A stretch of DNA of 64,000 nucleotides, from positions 62,001-126,000 of the forward strand of contig NZ_VWNB01000002.1 in the NCBI RefSeq assembly GCF_013387475.1. The letters are read 5' to 3'. The position numbers were made by a program, and so were the translations under genes. The stretch's first letter is position 1. Every line of letters starts with the position of its first letter. Positions 35,994 through 45,681 of this stretch are shown piece after piece. The stretch comes from Mariprofundus sp. KV (GTDB lineage: Bacteria > Pseudomonadota > Zetaproteobacteria > Mariprofundales > Mariprofundaceae). The notes under the pieces were generated by a model, which was not told where the DNA came from, searched no databases, and worked only from the letters and a program-made list of their open reading frames with translations.

Positions 35994-36801
35994 AAACACC
36001 TCGTCTGAATCGGCTTGTCCAATACAAGAAATCCCAAGCCCCCATAACAACAGAAGCAAAATCCTTAATCGAATAGTCCTGCCTGATATCAAGTCGAGGT
36101 AAGGCAAATCGATCTGCATTGGTATTGAGTGCGCGATGAATACACGCAGTGGCCGTTTTATATCCCGTATCGCGAACTGTATTTCTGACTAACGAATTAT
36201 TATGCCCCCAAGTATAGGAAAAGTGGTCGCAGGGCATTCCAATGCGCCGTTCAATATCCATTTTGGAATCAATCAATTCTTTGGAAATCACTGACTCGGT
36301 CTGCTGAGTTAGATCCAGGTGCAGCACGCCATGCGATCCGATCGTCCAATCCTGACGCTGCAACTCCAGAACCTCATCCCAGCTCATGAACTCTTCATCG
36401 GGATAGTGCCCCTGCCCGGCATCGGAGGTTTCATGTCCATCATCGCGAATATGGCCGCTGTTGAGATAGACCGTCGCAGGGAATCCATATTCAGCCAGGA
36501 TCGGTGCGGCCGTATCGTGAACGCTGCGATAGCCATCATCAAAGGTCAGCGCTACCTTCGGGCGACCATTATTATCGCCACTCCTCTGCGCCAGCAGATT
36601 ATCGAGTGCCATCACATCCGTATGCTCTGCAAGCCAGGTCATCTGTTGGCGGAACTGCTCAACCCCGGTAGCCAGCTCCCCGCCACCCACAGAGTGATAG
36701 ATCAGAATCACCCGTCTGTCAGCGCTGCGGGAACCAAGTAGGGTGTAGATACGGCCAAGGCGACGTTTCCATTTCAGACTATTTGTTATTACGACTTTCA
36801 T
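35983..36801 (-). CDS. Polysaccharide deacetylase (NodB/CE4)
   Basis: Zinc-dependent hydrolase removing acetyl groups from GlcNAc-like residues. NodB signatures: [12 protein letters not shown] (catalytic Asp and metal Asp), SHGVLHLDL (metal His pair), and the downstream SYTWGHNN and RLDIR. 272 residues, no clear secretion signal, so it may act on cytoplasmic intermediates or be secreted unconventionally; I cannot decide. Sits between two paralogous zinc-ribbon methyltransferases. Confidence 0.87.
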   Translation of the reverse strand: MKVVITNSLKWKRRLGRIYTLLGSRSADRRVILIYHSVGGGELATGVEQFRQQMTWLAEHTDVMALDNLLAQRSGDNNGRPKVALTFDDGYRSVHDTAAPILAEYGFPATVYLNSGHIRDDGHETSDAGQGHYPDEEFMSWDEVLELQRQDWTIGSHGVLHLDLTQQTESVISKELIDSKMDIERRIGMPCDHFSYTWGHNNSLVRNTVRDTGYKTATACIHRALNTNADRFALPRLDIRQDYSIKDFASVVMGAWDFLYWTSRFRRGVYDK

Positions 36802-36908
36802 TTACCACTCTCTTTCATGCTTTCAGAAACAAAAAACTCGATCGTTCCATCCGTCAACCGTCCCATTTCTATCAACCAAAATATCCGCGATTCCATAACA
36901 CTGTTCTA

Positions 36909-37748
36909 TCATTGCACCTTTCTTCCTGTTACCACGGTCATTCGACCTAAGAAACCGGAGAAAGGAAAGCTTCTGGCTATACGATCCAACAGCGGTGTAT
37001 GAAATATATTCATCGGATAGATATTCTCGATCGATAACTGCTGAGGAAACAGTTGATGCAACTCCAGATGATGAATTCTTTCATAAGGAATTGATCCATT
37101 GGCATATGCGCCCTGTATGTCACCCTTTATATAATTTTTTATATTGAGGTTAAAGCAGGACAGGTAGAATCGCCCTCCAAGGATCAAGGATTCCGATGCG
37201 TTCGACAAAAATTGTTTCTGAACATCTCTGTTGCCAATATGCTGAATAAAATCAGCCATCAACAGCACTCCGCAACTTTCCGGCTTGAACAAGAATTGAT
37301 TCAAATCACCTCTGACAAAGTCATAATGGCAGGAATGGGGCACGTTGAGACAATTAAGGCGTATACGTTCAAGTGAAAAATCTACTGCCGTCACATTCTC
37401 GAAACCGGCATCACATAACATAGTCGTTGCCGGCCCCGCTCCACATCCCAAATCAAAAGCTTTTTCTTGTTTAAGATGGGCAGGAACGGAGGAGAGGAAT
37501 TCCTGTATTGAAGCAACTTGCGTTGGAAGTTTTTTGTGCCTCAGAGATTTCTTCGCGGCTTCATCTCGTGCTGCCACTTCGCTTCCGACGATCGATTCAT
37601 CTTCTGTATATATCAGCCCACCCCAGTCAGTGCTCTGAATATCGAATCCGCAAGAAATACATGTACAATTATTTCCGGAACGCTTCCAGCAGCCCGATTT
37701 GCATGCGGGGCAAAGGAATCCGGGATCATTCGACAGTTTGCTAGACAA
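36909..37748 (-). CDS. Zinc-ribbon methyltransferase, copy 2
   Basis: 279 residues (start uncertain: TTG 37748 has no good SD and no ATG is available). Zinc ribbon CPACKSGCWKRSGNNCTCISC, SAM site DLGCGAGPATTML, VTAVDFS, then FYLSCFNLNIKNYIKGDIQG and PMNIF, each nearly identical to copy 1. The pair arose by duplication around the deacetylase. Small spacer 37749-37880 shows no gene. Confidence 0.8.
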   Translation of the reverse strand: MSSKLSNDPGFLCPACKSGCWKRSGNNCTCISCGFDIQSTDWGGLIYTEDESIVGSEVAARDEAAKKSLRHKKLPTQVASIQEFLSSVPAHLKQEKAFDLGCGAGPATTMLCDAGFENVTAVDFSLERIRLNCLNVPHSCHYDFVRGDLNQFLFKPESCGVLLMADFIQHIGNRDVQKQFLSNASESLILGGRFYLSCFNLNIKNYIKGDIQGAYANGSIPYERIHHLELHQLFPQQLSIENIYPMNIFHTPLLDRIARSFPFSGFLGRMTVVTGRKVQ

Positions 37749-37880
37749 CCGGGAAATCCATCTGTTGGCGACACTGATCGATGTTGTTAGTCAGCATCCT
37801 GTCGCCTGTCGCATGAAGGAGGACACGACGGTTTGGGTGTATGCCAGCCATCGAATTAAGGGGGCTGCCTGTTTTCCTGT

Positions 37881-39215
37881 TCATGTATATTGCTCCGATT
37901 GTGCTGACCTTCCCAGGTTTCTATTCCAGTCGGTCAGATATACAGCATTAACCCTTTGGCCAAAGCCGTAGGTGAGCCCGGCCATGGCCCAGAAGACCAG
38001 CGCCTCCAGCGAACCGGGCGAAACCCACCACGCCTCAAACATCGAGTGCAGCAGCATGGCGAACAGGAATGCCGTCATAATGCCCAGCAGCAGGCGCGCA
38101 TTTCCGGGTGGCGAGCGCCGATACTGGCGAATCAGCAGCCGGAATAGCATGAACAACCAGATAGTAGTAATCGCCAGACCAACCAGCCCCTGCTCCTCCA
38201 TAATCGCCAGCGCAGAATTGGCTTTTTCTCGCTTATAGCTACCCGGTTTGAAATATTTAGGTTGATTATTAATGATAACATAGTGGCCCACCTCGATCTG
38301 CGCGCCATAACCTCCGCCCAGAATCCCCCCCTCTTTCGCCGCCTTGGCCTGCTCAAGAAACGGAATAGCTCGTGATGCCAATGGGCTATCCTCCAACTCC
38401 GCGCGTTCCAGCGCCCCCTTCATAATAATCGCACCGTAAACAAAGTTACTCGCGTTCGAGATCAGTTGCGGCAGAAGTAGTGTAATGATGATCACTGCTG
38501 GAGCTGATAGTGCCGCTAAGGTCATCACGATCGTTTTGCGTTTGGCACCCATGCCGATCAGGCAGCCAAAGCCGGTAATGCCAGCCACCAACATGGCATT
38601 GCGCGAAAGTGCTGCCAGAAACACATAGATCAGCGCCAGCAAAACCGTCCACCATAGCAACCGATGCGATCCGCCATGCACAAACATTCGATACAGCACC
38701 AGCGGCACACAGAAGGCTGCGGCAATGCCAGTGAGGTTAGGATTGCCTGCACCTTCATATAGCTGCCCATAACCGGATGCAATTTCGGTAGGAATACCTG
38801 CCGTAACCAGAATGAGGAAAAAAATACCCATAAAGGGGAAGAGCAGATCCAGGGCGCGTTCACCTTGCCGCCATGCCCAGGCAGCACCGAGTGCAAACAT
38901 GGTACACGAGATCACGATAAAGCCCGTTGCCTTGAACAGCGACAGGCTCGTTTCAATCGACCAGATAACGGTAATGAAGGGCCAGGCAAACAGCAGCATG
39001 GTCACCAAAGCCAGCGGCGATCTGAAGATCATTCCCCACTGATTTCGTGATAGAACCCATAGGAACCCTAATAACACAAACCCCCAGCGGGTAGTGCCAT
39101 TAAACAGAAAGGAGAGCGATGGTGATGTGCACAGAAACAGTGCCACAAACAGAAACGGCAGCATCCATGTTGAAGGCTGACTCAGGCGATAATCAAGCAT
39201 CTTTCCAGCCTTCAA
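37881..39215 (-). CDS. O-antigen ligase/polymerase (WaaL/Wzy-like)
   Basis: Membrane protein with about eleven helices (444 residues) and a large periplasmic loop near residues 290-340. The region LAALSRNAMLVAG and the loop GGYGAQIEVGHYVI...NSALAIMEEQGLVGL match the O-antigen ligase/polymerase family. Either joins or polymerises repeat units in the periplasm. Overlaps the adjacent glycosyltransferase gene by 23 bases; ATG 39200 is an alternative start. Confidence 0.83.
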   Translation of the reverse strand: MKAGKMLDYRLSQPSTWMLPFLFVALFLCTSPSLSFLFNGTTRWGFVLLGFLWVLSRNQWGMIFRSPLALVTMLLFAWPFITVIWSIETSLSLFKATGFIVISCTMFALGAAWAWRQGERALDLLFPFMGIFFLILVTAGIPTEIASGYGQLYEGAGNPNLTGIAAAFCVPLVLYRMFVHGGSHRLLWWTVLLALIYVFLAALSRNAMLVAGITGFGCLIGMGAKRKTIVMTLAALSAPAVIIITLLLPQLISNASNFVYGAIIMKGALERAELEDSPLASRAIPFLEQAKAAKEGGILGGGYGAQIEVGHYVIINNQPKYFKPGSYKREKANSALAIMEEQGLVGLAITTIWLFMLFRLLIRQYRRSPPGNARLLLGIMTAFLFAMLLHSMFEAWWVSPGSLEALVFWAMAGLTYGFGQRVNAVYLTDWNRNLGRSAQSEQYT

Positions 39216-40134
39216 CCATAATTTCAGCTTCGGCCGACAAGTCCCACTTCCTGATCAGATCGAGGCTGTTCTGCCCCATGCTCAGACACAGATCCCGGTC
39301 ATCTACCAGCTTATGCATGGCATCCTGCAAGGAGGTTATCAAACCTGCATCAACAACCAGACCGGTTTCACCATCGACAACCAGATCGTCAACAGCTCCC
39401 ACCCGATCACTGGCGATCACCGGCAATCCAGCCGCCATTGCTTCGTTGACCACCAGTCCCCACGGCTCGAACTCAGAGGGCACCACAGCCACATCGGATA
39501 TCGCAAATGCCTCAGTCACGCCTGCAAAATCCCTGCGCCCGACATAACGGATTCGAGCATCCTGTTCGACAGCCGCCTCAACCAGACTACGGCATGTACC
39601 ATCGCCGACAATCAGCAAACCGACACCGGGCTGCTCCAGCTGTTCAAATGCTTGCAGCAGCAGCGCGAGACCTTTGTGGGCTTCCAGCCGGCCGACATAG
39701 ACGAACAGGCAGGCGGATTCAGCCACCCCCAACTCCGATCTGATTGCATCCCGCCGTCCCCTGACCTGTGCGGCCAGGCTAGGCAACTGAGTGTCGCTCT
39801 CCATACTGATTTTGCGACCATGTGCAGCTCCGATCAGCAATGCTGCGGTTAATAACGGATGCCCCCATCCGGCCAAATGCAGCCAGTCGAACTGGCCGCT
39901 TCGAATCAGGCTGGCAATGCGCCTCAACACTGCCAACCGTCCGGACGGCAGCAGCTCCAGTCCTTCATCTTCAGGCATCTCGCCCCAAGGTTGGGATGCA
40001 TTCTCGCTGATAAACAGGACATGCAACAGCAAACCGGGATGCTCTTCGCGCAGCACCCGGATGAGATCGAGGATATAGGGTGCGGGTTCAATATAGATCA
40101 TCAACACCCGCAAATCCTGCACCTCATCTCTCAT
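39193..40134 (-). CDS. Family 4 glycosyltransferase with shortened interdomain region
   Basis: 313 residues. The C-terminal GT-B domain is complete: VYVGRLEAHKGLALLLQAFE, then VVPSEFEPWGLVVNEAMAAG (E-x7-E). The N-terminal domain runs to GRKISMESDTQ, then jumps directly to RGRRDAIRSELGV, where relatives have 60-80 more residues. This looks like an in-frame internal deletion of the linker and end of the N-terminal domain. Activity doubtful. ATGA-coupled to the upstream gene. Confidence 0.75.
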   Translation of the reverse strand: MRDEVQDLRVLMIYIEPAPYILDLIRVLREEHPGLLLHVLFISENASQPWGEMPEDEGLELLPSGRLAVLRRIASLIRSGQFDWLHLAGWGHPLLTAALLIGAAHGRKISMESDTQLPSLAAQVRGRRDAIRSELGVAESACLFVYVGRLEAHKGLALLLQAFEQLEQPGVGLLIVGDGTCRSLVEAAVEQDARIRYVGRRDFAGVTEAFAISDVAVVPSEFEPWGLVVNEAMAAGLPVIASDRVGAVDDLVVDGETGLVVDAGLITSLQDAMHKLVDDRDLCLSMGQNSLDLIRKWDLSAEAEIMVEGWKDA

Positions 40135-41285
40135 TTTACTTTACCGCTTAGCATTTCAACCTGCGCAGCGATCACGCTTGCAGTATGATCCCACGAAAAT
40201 TGACGGGTATACTCAATCTGATCGCCATGATCCTGTAAATGCAACTGCTGATTGACGGCATCAACAAGAACTTCGGCAATACTGACTGCATCAGTGGGAT
40301 CAATATGGCAGACGAATGCCCCTCCCACCTCTGTTAAAGCCGAGTGATTGGGGGCAAGGCATTGTACGCCACAAGCCATCGCCTCTGCCAACTGCATTCC
40401 GAAACCTTCATGCAACGACAGCTCCAGATAGAAACTTGCCGCAGCATACAATTCACATAACCGTTGCCGATTCTCACCACCGAGAAACGGGACAAAGATA
40501 AAGTCACTGCCTTCAACCAGCGCATGTTGAGTCAACCTCTCTCTGAGCTCTCGCACGTAGGCATGATTCTCTCGAACACCGGCGATAACAAATGGCATCG
40601 TCATGCCCTGCTGTCTGGTGGCCGCAATCACTTCAGGCAGCACCGCATAGTTTTCTCTGGGGTCCCCGGTTGCAAAGCTCAGTATATAATCTTCGCAACC
40701 GAACAGGTTGCGTATATTCACCACTGCTTCTGCTCTGCAGACATCATAGAACTCGCCGGAAATTCCACAGTAACCGATTGCACTCTTCTCATCACAGATG
40801 CCATAGCGCGAAACGCATTCACGTCTGGTGAATTCCGAGTTGCAGACAACAAAGTCACTGGCCTGAATAGCTCTAATCCGAAAATGCTCCTTAACGCCAT
40901 AGATCACTTTTCGCGGTATCGACAAAGGCGTTTTCTGAGCCCGGGCAATCAACTCATTGATATCATGGCAAACGGTGATTGTCGGAACAGGATATTTTCT
41001 GCCTACGCAATCGCATAGTCTCAGGAACAGATCGCCTCCACCGCTCCGTAGCACTGCGGGAACCGTAATCAAACCAAGCTGCAAATCTGACTGATGCTCA
41101 ACCTCGATTTTCGTTAACCGCGCCGACCAGTTCAGGGGCGGCATAACCTCCCGAAACACAATCAGTCTGATCATCCATGATGACGGCAACATGCGATCCA
41201 GGCGAGAAATCACCTCATAAGCATACTTGCCAACACCTTTGGGGTTGACGCTAAGCGTAGTTGCATCCACCAGAAGGGTCGGCAT
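40131..41285 (-). CDS. Family 4 glycosyltransferase
   Basis: 384 residues, GT-B fold. The N-terminal domain has VDATTLSVNPKGVGKYAYEV and TITVCHDINE; C-terminal FATGDPRENYAVLPEVI, then YLELSLHEGFGMQLAEAMACG (E-x7-E). Overlaps neighbours at both ends. Acceptor unknown. Confidence 0.87.
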   Translation of the reverse strand: MPTLLVDATTLSVNPKGVGKYAYEVISRLDRMLPSSWMIRLIVFREVMPPLNWSARLTKIEVEHQSDLQLGLITVPAVLRSGGGDLFLRLCDCVGRKYPVPTITVCHDINELIARAQKTPLSIPRKVIYGVKEHFRIRAIQASDFVVCNSEFTRRECVSRYGICDEKSAIGYCGISGEFYDVCRAEAVVNIRNLFGCEDYILSFATGDPRENYAVLPEVIAATRQQGMTMPFVIAGVRENHAYVRELRERLTQHALVEGSDFIFVPFLGGENRQRLCELYAAASFYLELSLHEGFGMQLAEAMACGVQCLAPNHSALTEVGGAFVCHIDPTDAVSIAEVLVDAVNQQLHLQDHGDQIEYTRQFSWDHTASVIAAQVEMLSGKVK

Positions 41286-41980
41286 TAGCCTGCCTTGACC
41301 ATTTCGACATAAATGCTCTCGGCAATCCGGTGCTCGTCATCCCTGTCAATATGTAACGATGCATCATCACTGCTGTTTACTGCCGATAACACCACCTTCT
41401 CAAAACCGGCAGCACGCCCGTAACGCTCCAGGGTTTCAAAGTCATAGATACTTCTGTGATCTCCGCCCCAGTTCACAATCGAATAGATCGCGTCAATGGC
41501 GTGCTCCTCCCACGGATGCGCCAACGCAATAAAATCGACGTCGCCTTCAGCATATTTACGCATAAACTTACCCGTATCCGGCACCACCACCCTGTAAACC
41601 CCACCAGGTTTGAGCACGCGATATACATCGCTCAGATGTTGCTTCGCCTCAACCGGTAGCAGGTGCTCCATGAAATGTTCTGAATAGCAGCGCGCAATGG
41701 ACTGGTTTTCAAACGGCAACCTGCGCCTTAAATCAAACACCAGATCAACATGGTCAGCAAAAAAGCAGTCCATGTGGGTCCAGCCCGGATAACTTGTATC
41801 GCCACAGCCAAACACGATTGCCGGCTCGTCATTCAGCATGGCCGTGGACAAGCGTTTCCTGAACATTGGCAGCCAACCGTACAGTCGAATGAACATCATT
41901 CTGACTTCAAAAAACAGATTCCGAAGAAAATATGTCGGGATACCGGTTACACCGCAGAAGCGTTTCAATAAATCTTTCAT
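41285..41980 (-). CDS. SAM-dependent methyltransferase (Methyltransf_11-like)
   Basis: 231 residues. Variant SAM motif VFGCGDTSYPGWTHMD with VFDLRRRLPFENQSIARCYSEHFMEHL, and the PGGVYRVVVPDTGKF region typical of type-11 methyltransferases of surface glycan loci. Start overlaps the FemAB-like stop (ATGA). Target unknown. Confidence 0.8.
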   Translation of the reverse strand: MKDLLKRFCGVTGIPTYFLRNLFFEVRMMFIRLYGWLPMFRKRLSTAMLNDEPAIVFGCGDTSYPGWTHMDCFFADHVDLVFDLRRRLPFENQSIARCYSEHFMEHLLPVEAKQHLSDVYRVLKPGGVYRVVVPDTGKFMRKYAEGDVDFIALAHPWEEHAIDAIYSIVNWGGDHRSIYDFETLERYGRAAGFEKVVLSAVNSSDDASLHIDRDDEHRIAESIYVEMVKAG

Positions 41981-42942
41981 ATTTTCCCCAAAACTTTACC
42001 AATTTTCAGAGCACATCCCCCAACCCTATTCAACGGTATGTACTCCTTTCCGGCAAGTGAGACCTCCTCGCCGCCCATCTTCTTCTTGAAGGCGTAAACG
42101 CCCGGATTATTGATTGGATCGATCCCCTCAAGGTCATAGCGGCTGCAGCCCATACCAATGCCCCACTCGATCACCGCCCACTGTACTGCCTCACCGACAC
42201 GCTGACGCGACAGTTCGCGATCAGATGCGCCCCAGAAGTAGTGCAGATGTTCACCAGAACGGGCAACAAATGCACCGGCACCGATCTTGCCTTCGTGTTT
42301 GGCCAGGAACAGCTGCATCTCACAACCATCGGTTTGTGGCGAAAGGAGAAGCTGCTGCATTAACACTTCAGAACCGGGAAGCTCAAAGTCCTTGTCCTGG
42401 CTGATCTGTGCACACATGCGAAAGAACTCGGTTACCTCTTCGGGCGTTGTGGCTCGCACCACCTCCACACCTTCGCGCCCGGCCCGGCGCACGCCGTACA
42501 TCCACTGCTTGTCGATCCGCCTCTTCAGGCCATCGGTGCCGAGTGTCAGGTCGATCCAGATCGTATGCACCGACGATTCGGATTCGGCCGGCCGGTAGTG
42601 ATCGAAAATGGCGACTGCAAAACCGCGCTGTTTCAGCTCCCTGCACAGCGACTGCTGCATCGCTTCACTAGCATCACCAGCCACGACAGGACCGCGCGGA
42701 ATCCAGGCCACCTTACCGAGCAATGGCAGGCGCCGGGTTTCCACTCGCGCCATGCCGTGCGGCATCCCATTCTGCTCACTGATCAGATAGATGCTCTCCA
42801 GCCTGTCCACATGCTGCCGGGCTTCGCCCCAGGCGGCCGACTGCAGAGGGTGACCGGACAGTCTTGCCAACCTGTGATCCCACGCATTGGCATCAACCTG
42901 ATGCCAGCCGTTATCGGCTATTGCTTGCTTCTCCCTGCCCAT
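41977..42942 (-). CDS. FemAB/GNAT-like acyltransferase
   Basis: 321 residues resembling the FemAB/peptidoglycan-bridge GNAT family: GHPLQSAAWGE in the N-terminal lobe, then GVRRAGREGVEV and YFWGASDRELSRQRVGEAVQWAVIEWG, and RYDLEGIDP near the C-terminus. In polysaccharide loci such proteins probably attach an amino acid or acyl group to a sugar amine. Donor and acceptor not identified. Confidence 0.78.
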   Translation of the reverse strand: MGREKQAIADNGWHQVDANAWDHRLARLSGHPLQSAAWGEARQHVDRLESIYLISEQNGMPHGMARVETRRLPLLGKVAWIPRGPVVAGDASEAMQQSLCRELKQRGFAVAIFDHYRPAESESSVHTIWIDLTLGTDGLKRRIDKQWMYGVRRAGREGVEVVRATTPEEVTEFFRMCAQISQDKDFELPGSEVLMQQLLLSPQTDGCEMQLFLAKHEGKIGAGAFVARSGEHLHYFWGASDRELSRQRVGEAVQWAVIEWGIGMGCSRYDLEGIDPINNPGVYAFKKKMGGEEVSLAGKEYIPLNRVGGCALKIGKVLGKI

Positions 42943-42948
42943 CGGATA

Positions 42949-43791
42949 TCAGGAAGCCAGTTCCGGATAGAGCTCTGCAGGGCAGGCGAAGAGATTGATA
43001 CAGGGCTCGGCAATCGCCGCCTCATCGGTTGTCGTATGGAGACCGCTGATGACACGGAAAATGGTATAGCCACGTTGTTCAAGAAAGCCGCGCACACTTT
43101 CGAGATTGGTTCGTCCCAAGCGCTCGAACATCAACAGTTTCACCCGCTGTGCGGCAAACAGTTTATCCGCTCCGGCAAACACCTGCTCCTCAAACCCCTC
43201 CACATCGATCTTCATTACCAGACTTTCGCCATCGACACCAAGTACGTTGTCCAGCGTATCAATGGCAACACGGATGGTATTCTCTCCGGCCTCAGGCACA
43301 AAACGACTGGTGGTGGAAAAATCATACTGATCATCGAAATAGAGCTCTCCCGGCTCCGCCCCAACACCGATATTGTGCAGTTCACACGCCACCTGCGGAT
43401 TGAGCGCGCAGGTCTCCGATAGTGCCCTGAAGGATGATGGTGCCGGTTCGAAACAGATTACCTTTTTGAAGCAATCGAACAGACTGGCTGAAAAAAGACC
43501 GACATTGGCTCCAACATCGACAAATGTGTCTGTCAGGGCGCAATGCTTGCGGAGAAACAGCATATCATCGCCTTCCGGATTACGGGCGTAGAAGATGCCG
43601 CTGTAGGCCGTTGAAGGGTGAACCTGCACTGCCGCTCCATTATCCAAATTACAGACAAAGCTGTGACCAAGCCTCTTGCGAAGCTGCCACTGCATGCCCT
43701 TAATGAGGTAGACCACACAGTCAAATCCTCTATTCCCCTCTAAGATCGCACTTAAAACATTGAAGATTCCACTCATTGCATTGTCACCCAT
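42949..43791 (-). CDS. FkbM-family methyltransferase, copy 1
   Basis: About 280 residues. ATG 43791 is chosen because AAGGTGG lies just in front and it overlaps the previous stop; ATG 43776 is possible. SAM site FVDVGANVGLFSASL, VICFEPAPSSFRALSE, and the FkbM hallmark VMKIDVEGFEEQVFAGA. Likely O-methylates a sugar. Followed by a neighbour of the same family (43784-44785). Confidence 0.86.
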   Translation of the reverse strand: MGDNAMSGIFNVLSAILEGNRGFDCVVYLIKGMQWQLRKRLGHSFVCNLDNGAAVQVHPSTAYSGIFYARNPEGDDMLFLRKHCALTDTFVDVGANVGLFSASLFDCFKKVICFEPAPSSFRALSETCALNPQVACELHNIGVGAEPGELYFDDQYDFSTTSRFVPEAGENTIRVAIDTLDNVLGVDGESLVMKIDVEGFEEQVFAGADKLFAAQRVKLLMFERLGRTNLESVRGFLEQRGYTIFRVISGLHTTTDEAAIAEPCINLFACPAELYPELAS

Positions 43792-44785
43792 CCACCTTCG
43801 TGAGGGAGACGAACTGCACATCGTTCTGCAATGAGGCATAACTGAGAAAGTTCGGAATCCCCTTCAACTGCTCTTTGGGCACAAACAGAAAATCTGTGAA
43901 AGGTCTCGGCTTAAAGAAATCATCTCGACTGAATCTGAACAACCCTGCAGGTGTAACTGCATAAATAGCGTAATCCAGTTCCTCAATAATGTTAACCGTC
44001 TCCTGATTTCCGTGTTCCCGCCTTAGCATCTCACATATCACAATCGGGCGAAGTTGCCTCATAAAGGCCCTTCCTCCTGAAAACACCGAGGCCTCAAAAT
44101 CCTCAACATCTACTTTAATCAAGACTCTGTCACCTTTTGTATACTTTGAAAGACCAAACTCATCTAGTGTCACTGTCTTAACGGTCATGGATATTTTGGA
44201 TGCAGACCTTTGTTGCCACGAATCTTCCCGAAGCGTTGCAGTTGCCTCTTCTTCTATCCCGGAAGATCTTACCGGAAGAAAAATTTCAAACTCGCCATTC
44301 TTGTCACTCAGTGCCGCATGATGCAGTTCGTAGCTGGAGTGATTTTCTTTCATAAACTCATGGTTCTTAGAGTATATCTGAGGGATTGGTTCAAAGGCAT
44401 CAATAGAAAGCCCGGAATTCACCTTACTAGCCAATACTGAATAGAAACCTATGTTTGATCCAACATCCACGAAGGCATCAACCCTTTCAAGAAAATGTCT
44501 CATCGTTTTCCAAGTATGTGGTTCGAAACCCTGTACACCATTCCAATAGACACCACTTGAGATATACAAACCAACATCCTGAGGAAACTTAAGCGGAACA
44601 TTGTCATAAACGACTTTACGTCCATTAACCCATACTTTCATGCGAATCTGTCGATCCAAAGTACTACATAGCCACTGCACAGGAAGCAGCAAAGTAGATG
44701 ACACCAGCGAGAATAAGTAATTTCCTCTCAACTTATTGAGAAATTTCAACACAATAGCCCTCCCAACGGCCGATTCTTGCAGCAT
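43784..44785 (-). CDS. FkbM-family methyltransferase, copy 2
   Basis: 333 residues with FVDVGSNIGFYSVLA, IDAFEPIPQIYSKNHE and LIKVDVEDFEASVFSGG. More distant from copy 1 than a recent duplicate. It precedes copy 1 in the operon and overlaps it by eight bases. A 65-base spacer separates it from the upstream sulfotransferase gene. Confidence 0.85.
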   Translation of the reverse strand: MLQESAVGRAIVLKFLNKLRGNYLFSLVSSTLLLPVQWLCSTLDRQIRMKVWVNGRKVVYDNVPLKFPQDVGLYISSGVYWNGVQGFEPHTWKTMRHFLERVDAFVDVGSNIGFYSVLASKVNSGLSIDAFEPIPQIYSKNHEFMKENHSSYELHHAALSDKNGEFEIFLPVRSSGIEEEATATLREDSWQQRSASKISMTVKTVTLDEFGLSKYTKGDRVLIKVDVEDFEASVFSGGRAFMRQLRPIVICEMLRREHGNQETVNIIEELDYAIYAVTPAGLFRFSRDDFFKPRPFTDFLFVPKEQLKGIPNFLSYASLQNDVQFVSLTKVDG

Positions 44786-44850
44786 GAATACAATAATGAG
44801 AATTCGTTTTTCATCAACACTAGCTCAAGCTTTAGAGGCTGTATAATCAA

Positions 44851-45681
44851 TCAAAAGAGTTTGATTTGACTATTTAAGCCGGGGGCAACTTTCTCAACTT
44901 CTTTAAGTATAAACTGGTCATCTTCGTTGTTAAAACTGTCCACTGTATAGCGTCTGGATTCATAGGACATAATCGCAGTACTTGTGGGCTTTCTGGAAAA
45001 GAACATCGCACCTCTTCGGGAGAGCAGACTTTTAGGAGCTTCAGGTAGTAACGGCATCCTCAACAGTGGCCTTTGATTGATAAAACTGCCGATACTGGGC
45101 AAAAATCTCTCGGGACTCTTTAGCAATTCATCATAATCTAGCGACAATACATCATCGCGTTCCAGCCACCGTGCCATCTGGTAGGCCCAGAAGCCGATCC
45201 GGCTTAATTGCCGTTTGCCTCGCACCTGTCTAATAAACTCATGAATTGATCCACCGCGATCTGATTCAGGAACAAAATAATACAACGAAACCATCGTACT
45301 TTTGATATTTCGATGCACAAATATTTTAAATGCATGCTGTTCAAGATACTTGGAAAGTTCAGCACGAGACTCTGGGATAGGATTCAAATATTGGAAAGGC
45401 TCATCGAATGAGGGCAACCGATGCGTTTTGATAATTGGAATCTTTGCTCTATTAAACCATTTGACTTCACGGGAATCGACTTTGGTATTCTTAGAGAGAA
45501 ACTCATCCAAGTTAATATATGGCGTGTCGCGGAAAGAGAATAACCGTTTATTTACTTCGCAAGCCGAGAACTGCCGTCTAAGTAGATCCATCGTCAAATG
45601 AGTGCCTGACCTAGGATGAGAAGCAACAATCACCGGCCGGTTCATCTCATCAAAATCAATATCCCCAGCTAAAGAAATCAC
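44851..45681 (-). CDS. Sulfotransferase
   Basis: 276 residues. PSB loop VIVASHPRSGTHLTMDLL near residue 17; 3'-phosphate segment FVHRNIKSTMVSLYYF. PAPS-dependent Sulfotransfer_1/3 type. First of three consecutive sulfotransferase genes (44851-47326) with mutually overlapping ends, implying stepwise sulfation of one glycan at different positions. Confidence 0.85.
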   Translation of the reverse strand: MISLAGDIDFDEMNRPVIVASHPRSGTHLTMDLLRRQFSACEVNKRLFSFRDTPYINLDEFLSKNTKVDSREVKWFNRAKIPIIKTHRLPSFDEPFQYLNPIPESRAELSKYLEQHAFKIFVHRNIKSTMVSLYYFVPESDRGGSIHEFIRQVRGKRQLSRIGFWAYQMARWLERDDVLSLDYDELLKSPERFLPSIGSFINQRPLLRMPLLPEAPKSLLSRRGAMFFSRKPTSTAIMSYESRRYTVDSFNNEDDQFILKEVEKVAPGLNSQIKLF

